Assembly: GCA_023333565.1 (NCBI GenBank) | Contig: JAJKFH010000209.1 | Location: 1,410,001 to 1,474,000, forward strand | DNA from: Puffinus mauretanicus | Taxonomy: Eukaryota; Chordata; Aves; Procellariiformes; Procellariidae | DNA: 64,000 bases | Direction: 5' to 3' | Shown: one piece after another, positions 1 to 11,800 of the stretch | How the letters are laid out: each line of letters opens with the position of its first letter | Position numbering within the stretch: the stretch's first letter is position 1 | The notes under the pieces: model-generated | Seen by the model: only the letters and a program-made list of their open reading frames with translations | Told to the model about the DNA's origin: nothing | The model's database searches: none | Made by a program: the position numbers and the translations under genes

Positions 1-3000
1 ATCATGGTGGTAGTGTCAAAGAGGGGATTACTGGAAGTCTGTCTTGTAGAAGCTGAGAATGCAACAAACCTAAATTGTAGCCAAAGTATATTGCTGTGTG
101 GTTTTCTTATTTAATTTATTGCCTCTTTGCCAACATTTTTGCAACTGTCCTTGTTACTGAAAGGTAAATCAGTGCCATTCATGTGTAGGTATGTGTCCTT
201 GTCAAAAAATGGCTTTGAAATCTTGCTTTCATGATACATGTTTTTTCCTAGCTCTGTCCATACATGTATTTTAATATTTCCCTTCCTAGGTCTCAGAATT
301 TCTCTCTCTTTTCCTCCAAAGTAATAGGAATTGAATCAAATCTTTTATTTTTTTGTTATTCGTATCGTATGCAGAAAATGTTTGGCAAGTGTTGCTGTGC
401 CTGAGGATTGCTCTGACTGACTGGTGAACTGAGAACACTTAATTGCACTTTACTGTCTCTGTCTGTTCTTGGGAGATTATGGTTGTGCATGCGTCCCAAG
501 CCTGGCAGTTGGCCTAATTTAGGTTTAGGACCCATTGTATCTAGAGGTATTCAGGGCTGGCATTTGGCCAGGTCTATTTTAATTGCAGCTTCTCTCAGGC
601 TCCTTCCCGGAGTTTTGCTTTTCTCTCTCCCCTACTCTTCAGTTGTGTGGCTGGAGGGGGCGTAGAAGAGCAAACGGTTCACAAAGACTTGAATCTTGGA
701 AGGCATGCACAGGCAAACTCCTTTGCTGCAGACTAGCCACCCATGAACTCTTGTCATCCAACTGGGCAAAGCCTTTGGCACTCTGTGGATCCAGGTTTTT
801 TTGGACTATAGTTGGTGACAGGAGTGAGTTCAAAAAATGAGAAAGAAGATATAGTTTTCACCTCATCTGTCTTATGAAAAAGTGATCCTTGCCTGCGAAA
901 AAGATTTTTATTTGCAAAATTATGGCCTGTGGTCAGGCTTAGGTTCCTGAGTGGGCTGTTTAAATCAGGCTGTGCCGTTTACTTACACTTTTCTTTGTCA
1001 GAGGGTGAATCTTGAGACAGAGCCGACTTACTGCTGGTTTTTGATTTGCAGTATGCAAATGCTTCAGCAGACAATTGAAACTTAGGGAAAGAAATATGAT
1101 TATGTGTTTCTAATGTCTTAAGTGTTTGGAAGAAACAGAAGAGTCTTGGTTGTGAGTTATTTCTTCGCTTTCATGTTATCCTTTGTAACTCGCTTGCCAT
1201 CTAACTAAAATCTTTCTTCCACTTGCCTTTTATAGCAAGAGGGAAAGGAAACCTTCATGTAACTGAGCTGTAGCCTTGCAGATAGGTTATCTGCTTCACT
1301 GCTTGTGTATGGGGTGATGTGGGAGCATTTAGTTCAGAAGGAAACTTGACCGCCTTTGTCCTCTATCTTTTACTTCAGCTATAAAACTTTATTTTCATTC
1401 CGACCAAATCTGGTGGTACCACTCCTGCTTTCTTGCTAACACATCTTTTCATCCATTTACAATTGAAATGCAAAGTCATGAGGCTTAAAATGTCACATTA
1501 AAAAAAAAATATTCAATACAGGGAGATGAATTAAGTGAGTTTCAGAGGAAGGTGGTGAATCCTCCTTTACTTAATATATTAAAAAAAAAAAAAAAAAGGC
1601 AGAAAACTTGGCACTGTATTTTAGAAAGAGCATGCAGTATGCTACTTGTCCCAACATTTCTCTCTTTCCTGGAAAAGATTTAGAAAATGACCTCAAAACA
1701 AGCAATCCTGCATCCTATTGCCGCTTTATTTGCAAGATTGGTTGCACATCTGGAACAAGGCTGGGACGAGGTTTGTTTCCAAAAGGAAACAACTATTAGA
1801 GGAACTGCTCATTTTTCACCACCTTTTTATTTCTTCCTATCTGATCTGTTCTGCCGCATAACACAGGTGCTCCCAAGCACCTCTTCCTAAAGTAAGCGCT
1901 GACTAGTATTTCCAGCAATAGAAAGTGCTCTCAGAAAAAGATATTTGGTTGATAGGTAACGAAGGGGATAGAAGCTGGGGAACAATTTGTGCCTATAATA
2001 AAAATTGCAATCAGGCCGCCTGCCTGAGGATAAAATTCACTTATCCATTGAAGTCAACAAGATTTTTTGCAGAAAAATTGCGGAGGGAGAATAATGTTGG
2101 GTGAATGTGGCTCACAGCATCCACTGTGATGATACTGAAAAATCTGGTAGAATGGCGAGCTAATATAGATGACTGACTTCCCTGATCACAAATCTGATTC
2201 GTGGTGATCAAATTCAACTGCATCTGATGTTGCCATTGAAAGATCTGAAAAAGTTGAACACTGAAAAATACAAGAACAAAGCACATGAACCCTCATGATT
2301 GCATCTGATTCAGCCAGAAGAAACTGCTGTGATCAATCCATAAGAGAACCTTTCTTCTTGAAAGCTCACGTACCTTGCATAGTCTGCCAGCCTTTTGTAA
2401 CCACTCCCTGTTCTCCAGAAAACACAAGCTTTAAGGCAGTCTCACCCTTCTCTGAATTTTTATTCTAAACACCATCCATACCGTGTCTGTTCATTACATC
2501 AGAATACAGATAAGATTTTTGCATTTCTGAACAGGATGTTGCAGCTGAGCTTCCTAAGTCAGTTAGAAATGCAAATGAGCAAAGCCTCCTAGGCTCACCT
2601 TGTTTGACGGTTACCATTATGCACAGGTTTTCACAAACAAAGGCCCACGGTGTTTAAATGAAGGACACACATACAATACTTCAAGGAAGTAGGAAAAGAA
2701 ATCAAATATCCTGTCCTTCTCTCTTGAATATGCTGGTGCTCACTTATTTCTTCTTTCTCTTCTTCTATCTCACAAAAAATAATAATGATACAGAGCTTTA
2801 TGGCTTTTTAACTCCATGGTTTGCTTGGTTCTTTTTTTCCCAGTGTGGGAATTTAATTTCACCTTTCCCTTGCCAAAAATAGGCAACATTTTGTAAATTC
2901 TTGTTCTTTCAGCACAATCTCCAACACTCTCCTTTTCTTCACTATTTTTCTTTTCTGGTATAAACATATTTCACATATGAAATTTCCATCAACTTAATCC

Positions 3001-4079
3001 TGCTTCAGCTACAATATTTTCCTGCCTTTTTAACCTTTTTATTTTTAAAATGTTTTAAATCTTTGGATTAATTTGTTCTGAACCAGAGTCTTATCAAAAT
3101 CAATCGATAACATAAAAAAAAAAAAGTGTTTTCTTTTTCACTTAATCTGAAAAAGAAAACTAACCTAAATTTCTGAGAAGTCTGATGCTTCTAATTTTCA
3201 AAAGGAGAAACTGAAGTTGCCATACTGCAAGAGAGTATTTTGTCACTCCTTTGTCTACTTTCTGGCTTTACAAGGATTTTTTAAGGTGAAAACCTTTGTG
3301 CTAATCAGGGGAGCAATCATGTACTATGCAGGAAATATCATCTTGACCTTCTCAAGCCCTGGAAGTGGTTATCCTGAAACATGAGGATTAATATTTCCTG
3401 CATTCTCACAGTATGTTTTGCAACTCGTTATATCACAATATCTCAACAGACATCTGAAATATTGGTATTACTTATCTAGCAGCTGTGAGTACAGATAATA
3501 CTTCAGAGCAGTAACAACTGAAAAAAGAGCAGAAGTTAAGGGAATGATAGTACTAATCTCTGGTAAAAAAGAGTATTCTCTTAACTTTTCTTTTGTATGT
3601 GTATGATTGCATTATCTCCTTTGCATGGTTTTCAGATGTACAACACTCTTCCTCTAAATTTCTCTTCATATCAAAGAACCATCCTCTCTGTCCTTTTCTT
3701 CTCTTGTCCTTTTTTTTTTCTTTTTTGTAGTAAGCTTTTTTCAAAGAGATGCCATAACTGAATTCTTTATCTTTTCAATATGGAATATAACATCAGTTTA
3801 TATTTCAAAACTTGTAATAGTTTTACATGATTTGTTAAAGTGCTCATTAATTCCAGCTGGTCAAGTTTAGCATTTATTTAGACAGCGGGCAGTTAGGATA
3901 GGGAAAAGTTAGAGAGGAAATGGTGTGTCATAAGGGAAAGGATAACAGCCTTTTTTTGTAGAAGTCATTTAACATTTATTATCATACAGATTATTCACTC
4001 TCCTTATGTGTTTGTCAGCGGCCTTGGAGTATGTCTGTGAAATCCTCAGAAATCTATAAAGAAGGGCATTTTCCCTTGC
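1..4079. other. AT-rich non-coding sequence
   Basis: No reading frame here exceeds about 85 codons, and none shows a recognisable domain. The short open frames are scattered over both strands with no shared direction, as expected by chance. The sequence holds an A17 run at 1581-1597 and several shorter A or T runs. I see no repeat family that I can name. It could be intron or intergenic DNA. Confidence 0.6.
1581..1597 (+). repeat. Poly-A tract (A17)
   Basis: An uninterrupted run of 17 A residues follows an AT-rich stretch. No retrotransposon body is visible upstream, so this is called a simple homopolymer and not a retroposon tail. Confidence 0.85.
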
Positions 4080-4207
4080 ATGAGAAGAGATTGTCCTTCT
4101 CCCCCATAGCTGCAGTTGGGGAAGATGGGAAAGTCATCATTGTCCGTGTACTGGAAGTCATCCAAGAATCGACTCCAATCATTGCAAATTCGTGCCAGGT
4201 GGACATC
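4052..4207 (-). other. Candidate second exon or small ORF, minus strand
   Basis: Read on the minus strand from 4207, phase 0 gives an open frame that starts DVHLARICNDWSRFLDDF and stays open until a TGA near 4052. It is rich in D, F, N, W and C, which looks more protein-like than most frames in this AT-rich window. The possible acceptor (AATGAAG) lacks a pyrimidine tract, and the implied intron to the upstream candidate exon is only about 110 bp. The opposite strand is also open here (4031-4219, 62 codons), which weakens the case. No homologue is recognised. It may be a decayed retrocopy, a small lineage-specific gene, or chance. Confidence 0.18.
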
Positions 4208-4319
4208 CTTCATTCTTAATGCCAAATACCCAGAGAGATCATTTCAGCAAATAGGATTTAACTGGTCCTTGTTTATTTGTCTGCTTTCCTAGACCCAGTG
4301 TGTAATGAGATATTCATAC

Positions 4320-4458
4320 CAGAGTTCTCCAAAATTCAAACATAGGATTATTCACGTCAGTCAATGAAAGGAGGTCCTCTTTGGTCAGAACTCCACCTTC
4401 CATGGTCCTTTAAAGCAGACTGTACATAGCACACATGAGCTAAATAGTCCTCAGCTGT
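4320..4458 (-). other. Candidate exon with start codon, minus strand
   Basis: On the minus strand a pyrimidine-rich acceptor (TTTTCTCTTTCAG) ends at 4459. The following 139 nt contain an ATG at 4403-4401 in an optimal Kozak setting (ACCATGG). From that ATG 28 codons stay open, beginning MEGGVLTKEDLLSL, up to a GT at 4319-4318 in the context CTG|GTATGA. An in-frame stop lies just upstream of the ATG, which fits a 5' untranslated leader followed by a start. The peptide matches no family I recognise. The donor is only moderate, and such signals also arise by chance. It is paired below with an open frame at 4080-4207 that could be the next exon in the same phase. Confidence 0.22.
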
Positions 4459-6803
4459 CTGAAAGAGAAAATCAGGAAGAGATGAGCAAATATCTCCTTT
4501 TTCTTTTTAAAGAAAAAAAGCCATAGAGAAACACAATTGTCTCAGCCAAAGGAAAGGGTAGCTGGTTTAGCTGGTAATAGTGTTTACTGAATGAGAAGTG
4601 TTGTTTAATTAACTGACAGGTCTTCACAAAAAAAAATTGTATGATAGGAAGGTAAGCCTTATTATGAACACATATGGAGAGAGGGAGAGTGTGGCAGAGG
4701 GGCTAAATAACAAACCGGATCCAGGACCTAAAGCAGAAGCAGAGCGGGCCAGAGAAGGAAAATACATCCCATGAAAAATCTCACTGGAAGGCACTTTCCA
4801 GGCCAAAACTCAATTTAAAGCTCCCTGAAAATGAATGTTTGCCTCCAGATTACTTGCTGGCAAGGATCCCATCAATTTTGCTCTTTGAGCTATACAGACA
4901 AGATATTGGAGACTGACAGCTTGGCCTTCATTTTTCCCAGGCCTCTCTTTCCAGCCTAGCAATAGTTGCTGTTTATGTAGCTGGGTCTGGTGTGTTAATC
5001 CCATAAGAGATTCTTCTTTCCTTGACTCATATACAGCTTATGGGAAACATGCCCATCTGATGTAAAGAAATTCCAAGTGTCACCTTTATTTAAGTCCATA
5101 AAATTCCTTGTCCAGTAGGTTTAACTAAGTATGTCCCGTGTGTGCCCTATGGAAACAGAAAATCTCAAGTGCTAGTATTTCTTGAATTATATGCTTATAT
5201 ATATAATAATATAATATAAGTATATGTTTATATACTTATATTCAGTGTATTGAATAAACTCATGGTTGTTCAATTCAAGATCAGTTCCTCTTTTCCTTGC
5301 TCTTACTGAAAGAAAGTCAGTATTTGGTTATAGAGTTTATAAAAACCACTGTCTCATCCAGAAATAAACAGGTCTTCAGTAGTGTTATTACAGTTTTTTT
5401 TTTTTATAATCTTTGTCAGTGATGAGACAACCCCTGGTAATTATTTCTATGAATGAATTTCAGTGCTGTCTATTCACCTCTGAACCTATACTGCAGCCTC
5501 CCTTTCTCCTCTCTCTTACATCTAGCGTGCCGTTAATGAAAAAGACTATCAAACACCTTTATCTTTTCCTACTGTCCTGGGCAGCATTTCAATAGCTGTA
5601 CTCCATTCAGGATTACCGCACCACTGTGTTTCTGCTTTACGGAGGGTATCCTATTTTGTGATTGTCAATAATACATTCATTTCTTCTAACTTGCTTCTCA
5701 GGTTCTTTTCACTAATATAAGGATGCTTTGTTTTTCACTGACCATACTTAGTTCTTTAGTCCAGTTAAACATGGTCCTTTCACTGAACATACCATCTGTC
5801 CGAGTACATTACTCTTCATAATGAGACATCCTTTCCCAAGGTAAAGCTCTTCCCATCAACTGTGCCAATCTCAGGGCCAAAGGCTGTTTCTCCAGATTCC
5901 CATGTAGCATCCACCCTTCAAAATAATTGTTTCAATGCAAATTTTTCTCTAGGAATTATATATAGATGTAAAAAATAAATCCTAGACGCAGTAATCCTTG
6001 AGTCTTCTGTCGATCTGCATTATTTGTCATTGCAGTTTCCTTGTCAGAAACTTTAAAATTTTTACATAACTGAATTTTTTCCATGAGGAAATTTTGGTTT
6101 TTGGAAAAAGGTCACTTGTCACTACTTCTCCCACTGTAACTACTTCCACTCTAAAATCTGTCTACATGCACTAGAGCCTACCTATTAAAGTCCAATTATT
6201 GGCAGTCAGGGTAGGATTTGTTTTCAAGCAAGTGTTGCATGATTCATCTTCCTTAGACCAGCTTATAGCATTTTCTTTATAACCCTTGATTAGTCTTTGC
6301 CTGTTAATATTAATTAGATGCTTAAACATCCTGTACCATCAAGAATTATCATGCTTCATTAGTATTGTTGTTTGAACTGAATGCCAGGAAAGTGTTTGGT
6401 CATAATGAATTGTAATATCTGTATTTTTAGAAACATTTGAATTTGCTGCCTCGCTTACTAAAAGGATCAAGACAGTATCTCATTAAGACACGGCTGAAGT
6501 TCAAGTTATTAACAGATTTCAGATGTTTTTCCTGTGAAGGATGAGACCATAAGATTTGAGTTAGGACTTTTTTTGTGTAATATATTTAGTTTCTTATGGT
6601 TTCTGTAGATGCCAGTAAATTAGCGCATACGTGGTATTGGATGTCAGTAAGCAATATACATTGTGTGTGCTAGGAAATTAGAACACATTTGGCAACTATT
6701 TATTAGCATTTCGAACTCCTAATTACTGTGATATCTAGCGATTTTTAATAAGGCTGGGAATCCTTATATACACTGTCGTATATTGACAGAGAGGATGGGC
6801 ATA
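4459..6803. other. AT-rich non-coding sequence
   Basis: Only short, unsupported open frames are present. The one notable structure is an AT-rich hairpin at 5213-5242. I see no named repeat family and no exon with convincing splice sites on both sides. Confidence 0.55.
5213..5242. repeat. AT-rich inverted repeat (13-bp arms)
   Basis: Positions 5213-5225 and 5230-5242 are perfect reverse complements (AATATAAGTATAT / ATATACTTATATT) around a 4-base GTTT loop. The preceding 30 bases are an almost pure A/T stretch. It could extrude as a cruciform. More simply, it may be a degenerate TA-rich microsatellite. Confidence 0.8.
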
Positions 6804-7347
6804 CTACATATAAGGATCTGCTTGTTTCCTGAAATAACTGTGACCAAATTTCCTTATGAAAATGGCAGCTTTGCATTTTCTTTGCAGGTTGAAGCACTTT
6901 TCTGAAAGGCAAATCTTTGAATGGCTATGCATTATCTCAATTTCTTCTGCCTTTGAAGCAAGTAGCAAACAAAGTTGGACCAGTCTTAAAAACATTACCG
7001 GGCTTTCAGTTGTGGGCAGTTTAGTTTGTTTATCTGGAACAATACCTATAAAAACGGGGGCAGAAGCTGAATTTCCATGCGACAGACTTGCTGCTGTCAA
7101 AGAGGCACTCTCTGTGGCAAGTACTGGAGTACCATCATTTCTGTGTGGCAGGTACATGATGAATCTATCATACTCTGTGCCTCCAGCTGGTTCGCTGAGG
7201 ACATCTGATTTCCAAAAGCTGCCCGATGATGTGGGCCAGCACCGTGGGGGATTTTTGGTAGAGGAAGGGTGGCAAATACGTCTCTCCTCCTTCCCCACTG
7301 GAGTTACTCTGATTGCCACCTCCATTATCTTGTACTTCTATTTTTAA
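6804..7347. other. Segment open on both strands, no recognised product
   Basis: A plus-strand frame (6856-7347, 163 codons) and a minus-strand frame (7325-6804, 173 codons) overlap almost completely. The plus frame contains a good acceptor (TTTTCTTTGCAG) ending near 6888 and finishes with a short hydrophobic tail (GVTLIATSIILYFYF). The minus frame is richer in S, T, P and E and lacks a clear acceptor. Local GC is higher than in the flanks, which by itself lowers stop-codon frequency. A window this size is expected to contain roughly one frame of this length by chance. Neither peptide matches a family I know, so coding status is doubtful. Confidence 0.2.
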
Positions 7348-7659
7348 AAGGTTGCCCTAAACAGAAGTCAGTAATGTACAGAACACCTACGGTGTGATGT
7401 TAGTAGGACATGTTTTTTTTTCTGTTGCCCAGCTGTGTCCTAATGTAAAGGATCACCTGTGGTAGTTTCACATCTTCCTTCTTCGGCCTTTGGCATAACT
7501 TCTCAGACAGCCGGTCAGGAGGCCTGTTCTAGGGGTATGGTTGGGGAATGAAACTGATATGAACTGGACTGAAAGGTTAAAAGTGTGGACAGTCACTGTG
7601 GACCAGCAAATTCACAGTAACACTTTGTGTATGTGCTCTTAACCAGAAAAACGGTTGGG

Positions 7660-7745
7660 TAATTAGATTTAGCCCATTTTCATTGAAATTCATTAGTACA
7701 AGCTGCTATATAGACTAATTAGCCCTGCTTATTAGTCAGACTAAT
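7660..7745. promoter_or_regulatory. Cluster of homeodomain-type TAAT/ATTA cores
   Basis: Within 86 bp there are TAATTA at 7660-7665, ATTAG at 7692-7696, TAATTA at 7716-7721, ATTA at 7731-7734 and TAAT at 7742-7745. The last two sit in a dyad: ATTAGTC at 7731-7737 and its reverse complement GACTAAT at 7739-7745, separated by one base. Paired TAAT cores are typical binding sites for homeodomain factors. In AT-rich DNA such cores are common, so enhancer function is only an inference. Confidence 0.25.
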
Positions 7746-8760
7746 ACTGCACTGATGTGTCTGTCTTGTTTCTGGTACTTGAACTAATGCTTTTGGAGGC
7801 AGCTCGGGTAGCTCACCTCAGGTTTGACTCCTGTGATGTAGTCATACCCCTGTTACACCGTTTAACAGAGCTATGCCAGGCCACCCGGCACATGGACCAA
7901 GAGTAGGCAGTTGTGGCTCTTCCACGTCTACTAGAGGTCAGGTCAAAGTTGATCAAATATCAACTACAAAATGTAGTATGTTACCTGGGAGTATCTACGA
8001 TGCAGCTAAAATAGGTTGTAAGACTTCTTTTTCTTTGCTAAACAAAATCAATTTTTTTGCAGCTGAGATGTATATGCAATTGTCTCTTCACTTTACTAAA
8101 AGTAGCCTTTAGCAAAATGGTTTAAAATCTTGAAAAGACATTAAAGACATTAGGGTAGCGGGAAGTATGTTTTCTTCTTTTATAGGTGTACCTTTTGGTC
8201 AGTGCTTTAATGCAATGACTGATGAAAATGTTGTCTATGGCTGACATCTGGGATTATTAATGGATGTAGAATCAAATTTCTTTGGCATTAGAGGAAGAGG
8301 GTGATCTGTGTCTCACTAAATAAGATGTTCAAATAGGAATGGACCTTCAGTTTAATTTTAAGGATCACATTTTAAACCTCTCAGGCTAATAAACAATGCT
8401 TATTGCTCCTATTGCTTAGGTCTGTATTAGTCATGAAAATGTGTAACTTGGTAATGGATAAGAACAAGAGCTTTGAATTCTATGGCTAAAATCTGAAGCT
8501 TTGATATGTTCAAAATTCTAACTAGAGCCAAAAGGATGTCAAGTTAAAAGCAAATAGGCAAGTTCAGAAAGTGGCACTTTGCTCTGTAATTGTTGTTTTA
8601 CAGCACTCCATGAGTTAAAAGTAGAGCACGGCACAAAGCTGCTATTGTGAGAAGCCAACTCAAGGATTTTTAATGCTGTAAGACAAAGGGTTCCCTTAGC
8701 TAAAAATAATCTTTTCTTTCCTCCTGCTCCTAAGCTTTTTCCTCCAGGGAGCAGATTCAT

Positions 8761-8890
8761 TATGCCGTGCGTACGCGTTCAGTGCATTGCGGGAGTTGCT
8801 GAGATTCATGACGTCATGGCTCTAAGCCTTCCTCTTTTGCCACAAGGTCTGCATGCGTAGCTGTTGCCCTTTGTGTCTCGCTAAAACGCC
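8761..8890. promoter_or_regulatory. Small CpG-rich patch with a perfect CRE
   Basis: The first 60 bases carry six CpG dinucleotides (13 C and 20 G, so above random expectation), in a region where CpG is otherwise rare. The patch contains an 8-bp palindrome GCGTACGC at 8769-8776 and the full cAMP-response-element palindrome TGACGTCA at 8809-8816. Retained CpG plus a full CRE is typical of an unmethylated regulatory element or small promoter. A minus-strand 73-codon frame begins just outside the patch at 8760, but its peptide is unrecognised. No TATA box or convincing exon follows. Confidence 0.35.
8809..8816. promoter_or_regulatory. CRE palindrome TGACGTCA
   Basis: This is an exact 8-bp consensus site for CREB/ATF-family bZIP dimers. 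It lies inside a CpG-rich patch, which makes it more likely to be functional than an isolated match. Binding is inferred from the motif only. Confidence 0.45.
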
Positions 8891-11800
8891 ACTTTGATGT
8901 ACTAATGTGCTTTTTACCTATATAGAAGACAGCATTTGCCGTTCTAGGTCAGTAAATTTGCAAAGGGAAGGCACGGATAAAGAAAGTGGGCTTTTTTCGT
9001 TGTTAGACAAAGCTTTCCCTCGATTTTAGGGCTTGCTAATCAAACAAAACAAAACACACACCTCATCAAGATTTTACACGGTTCACTTGTCAGGCAGAAG
9101 TGTGCCTGGAATCCATTTCCAGCGGAGGTCAAAGATCAGAAGTGCTAAGGCAGCCAAGGGAATGATTCCCCTGTGACACTTTTGCTTTGTTTTGATGAAA
9201 GTGAAAGCCATGTGGTACACGGATGAAAAAGCAAACAGATTTTGTTTTTTTCCTGTGGCAGTGCTGAATTTTGAAGCTAAGCACAGCAGGTAGGAAGAGT
9301 CTAATATTTGAAAAGCACTGGTACATCGAGATACCAAAGCGCTTATCTCTGCCTTTTTAACCCCCTGCTACATTTCTTACACAAGTCTGGATTTTTAAGA
9401 TTCACAGTACAGTTTTTTTTTTTCTTCTCCTAAGAGGCTGGGTGTTTCTCGTAATTAATTTCGCACTGGGAGCGGGAGAATTGTGTATGTAATGCATGGG
9501 AGGTCATAACGTGGCAAATGATATGTATAATATCTTACTAGAAGAAGTATACTTCCCCAGTAGAAATGGCTGTGTTAACTTAAATATGTGAGTGATATAT
9601 GTTGGAGTATTACCTAAGGATGGGACTAAAAGCCAAGGTTATAATTCATTTACTATAGCTTTTTGACTGTGCCAGAAATAATGTCTTGTTCATATATTTG
9701 GTTGTACAATTCTATTCTCCTGACAGAGTATTTCCTTTCAATGGGTAGCAAGCCTTTTACTTACGACCCCTTTGACTGTTATATAGTGTTGATTCCATTG
9801 TATTGCCACATTTTGAGGGTCATTTAATGCAAATGCTTCCATCTCTTCTACTTGCAGCTTTTTATTATACATTTTTCTGAAGCTTGACGAACATGCAATT
9901 TTTATAAGATAATAAATAACAATACTGCAAAAGCCACCTAGAAAAAAAAAATTATCAAGGGATTTTGTGACTCACGGGATCAGTAATGGAATACAGAGTT
10001 TTTCACCTCTAGGGCACTGATTCAAATATAACCTAGGTCATTAGTGAGCAAAAATCATTACCAGCAGCTGTTCAGTGACCTACAGAATGTGAAATGAGTT
10101 TGTGGTCTCAATTCAGTTTCTACTATACGTGTATACAGACAACAGAAAAATCACAGTCAATGTTGGCCTCCTTGTTGGCATTCTCACTGGAGAAACTAAA
10201 ATCCAAACAGATGCATGCAGTGACTAAATGGCTTTCACATTTGTGAGTATGAAAAACATTTGTCTGATATAAGGAAGGAGAGAAATCCCATTGACAGTAT
10301 GTTTAAGAAAATGTACAGCTGAGAGTTATTGATTGAAAATCCTCTCTCCTCTAATAAGGATAGATTCCCTTTCAAGTGACTGCTGCTGTGGACATCTGAA
10401 GGTCTTGAAAATTAGGCTTGTAGTGATTTCATTGTCGTTAACATATTATGCTGCCAACGAAGCAAAGAATCGTGGGTTGAAATAACAAAGCATTAGGATT
10501 GCCAAGAGATGAATTTCAGTTTCTTAAAGTTTAGGTGGGGATTGTGCAGCAGCACAAACAATGTGGGTGGAAAAATGTTGTGGGTGGTGGGAGGGATTTC
10601 ATGGCAGCTCTTTCCACATGACTGAATTAGTTATTGCCTTATCTTCTAAACCAGTTATGTGTTCTTGCCTCAGCTGATGGATGTAGGAAGAAGATACATT
10701 TTTTTTCTTGGCCTTTTTGCTAAGAACAAATGTATCCTCAGCTTACTATCTGATACATCTTCTATGACAGCCCTTGCAGTGACATAAATTTGATGAGCTC
10801 TGTAAGTCATTTCCATCTTAAACTACAGTGCAATTAGAGCTTAACTGACTAAGGATTTGACACTGAGCAAATTTTCTTCCTGTCTGTGTGATTTTTATAG
10901 AATTTGCTAAATTCCTGGTTGCATTAATTTCTTCCTTTTTCTTCTAGTATTCCCAGCAAATGAATATACACTGTTACAAATGCTTTCATATTTTTAGACA
11001 ATTGATCAGATTTGTCACATTTTATGACAGGGTTGGGACTTTCTTTTAAAGAATTGCAAACTTGATTGCACTTCAGATAATGTTTATGAGAATAAGAAAG
11101 ATGTAGCCAAGCTGTCTCTGCCACACTTAGTTAAACAGGTTAATTTGGGATAAATCATCTGTGAAGATGCCACAGAAAAAAAAAGACCTGGGAGGGAGGT
11201 TCCTGACTGCATTTCTTTTAGAACTTTATACTATTTATCCAAGTATGATGCTAAATGATAGCTGCTAGGTAAGAGTGCATAAAGCTATCCTCAGTTTTGC
11301 AGACAGTGGGTAAGGCAATTACGGCTGTGTGTATATGATCAGGAATGGCTGTATCAGACCTGTTGTGCTTTAGCTTGGTAGCAAAGTACCTTCCTTCTGT
11401 GTAGCGCTTCAGTAACTTACCTTCATTTTACCTAAGCCCATTTGGTTGTAATTTTCTCTGTACCACCCTGATGCCCATTAACTATAACAAGTAGCTTTGC
11501 AAAGTAGATTATCCCTTATATAGTGAAACTGCCCTTGTCAAAAGCTGGGAACCATTTGCAGGGTTTCCTCTGGCGCATTCTTCGGGGTGGCGGGGGGGGG
11601 AGCAGGCTGTTCTTAGTGAGTAACTCAAGTATTTAGCACCGAAACGAGGCAGCTTTAGAAGACTGCAAGATCTCAATGAAAGGACTTAAAGCCAGTGTAT
11701 TGCTTAATTTCCTTCATTCCTACGTGCCCCATCTTTTGGCAGTGTGAAAGCCTAAAAGTTGTCAGCCAGAACAAGCATCCACCTGGTATAGCATGGGGGT

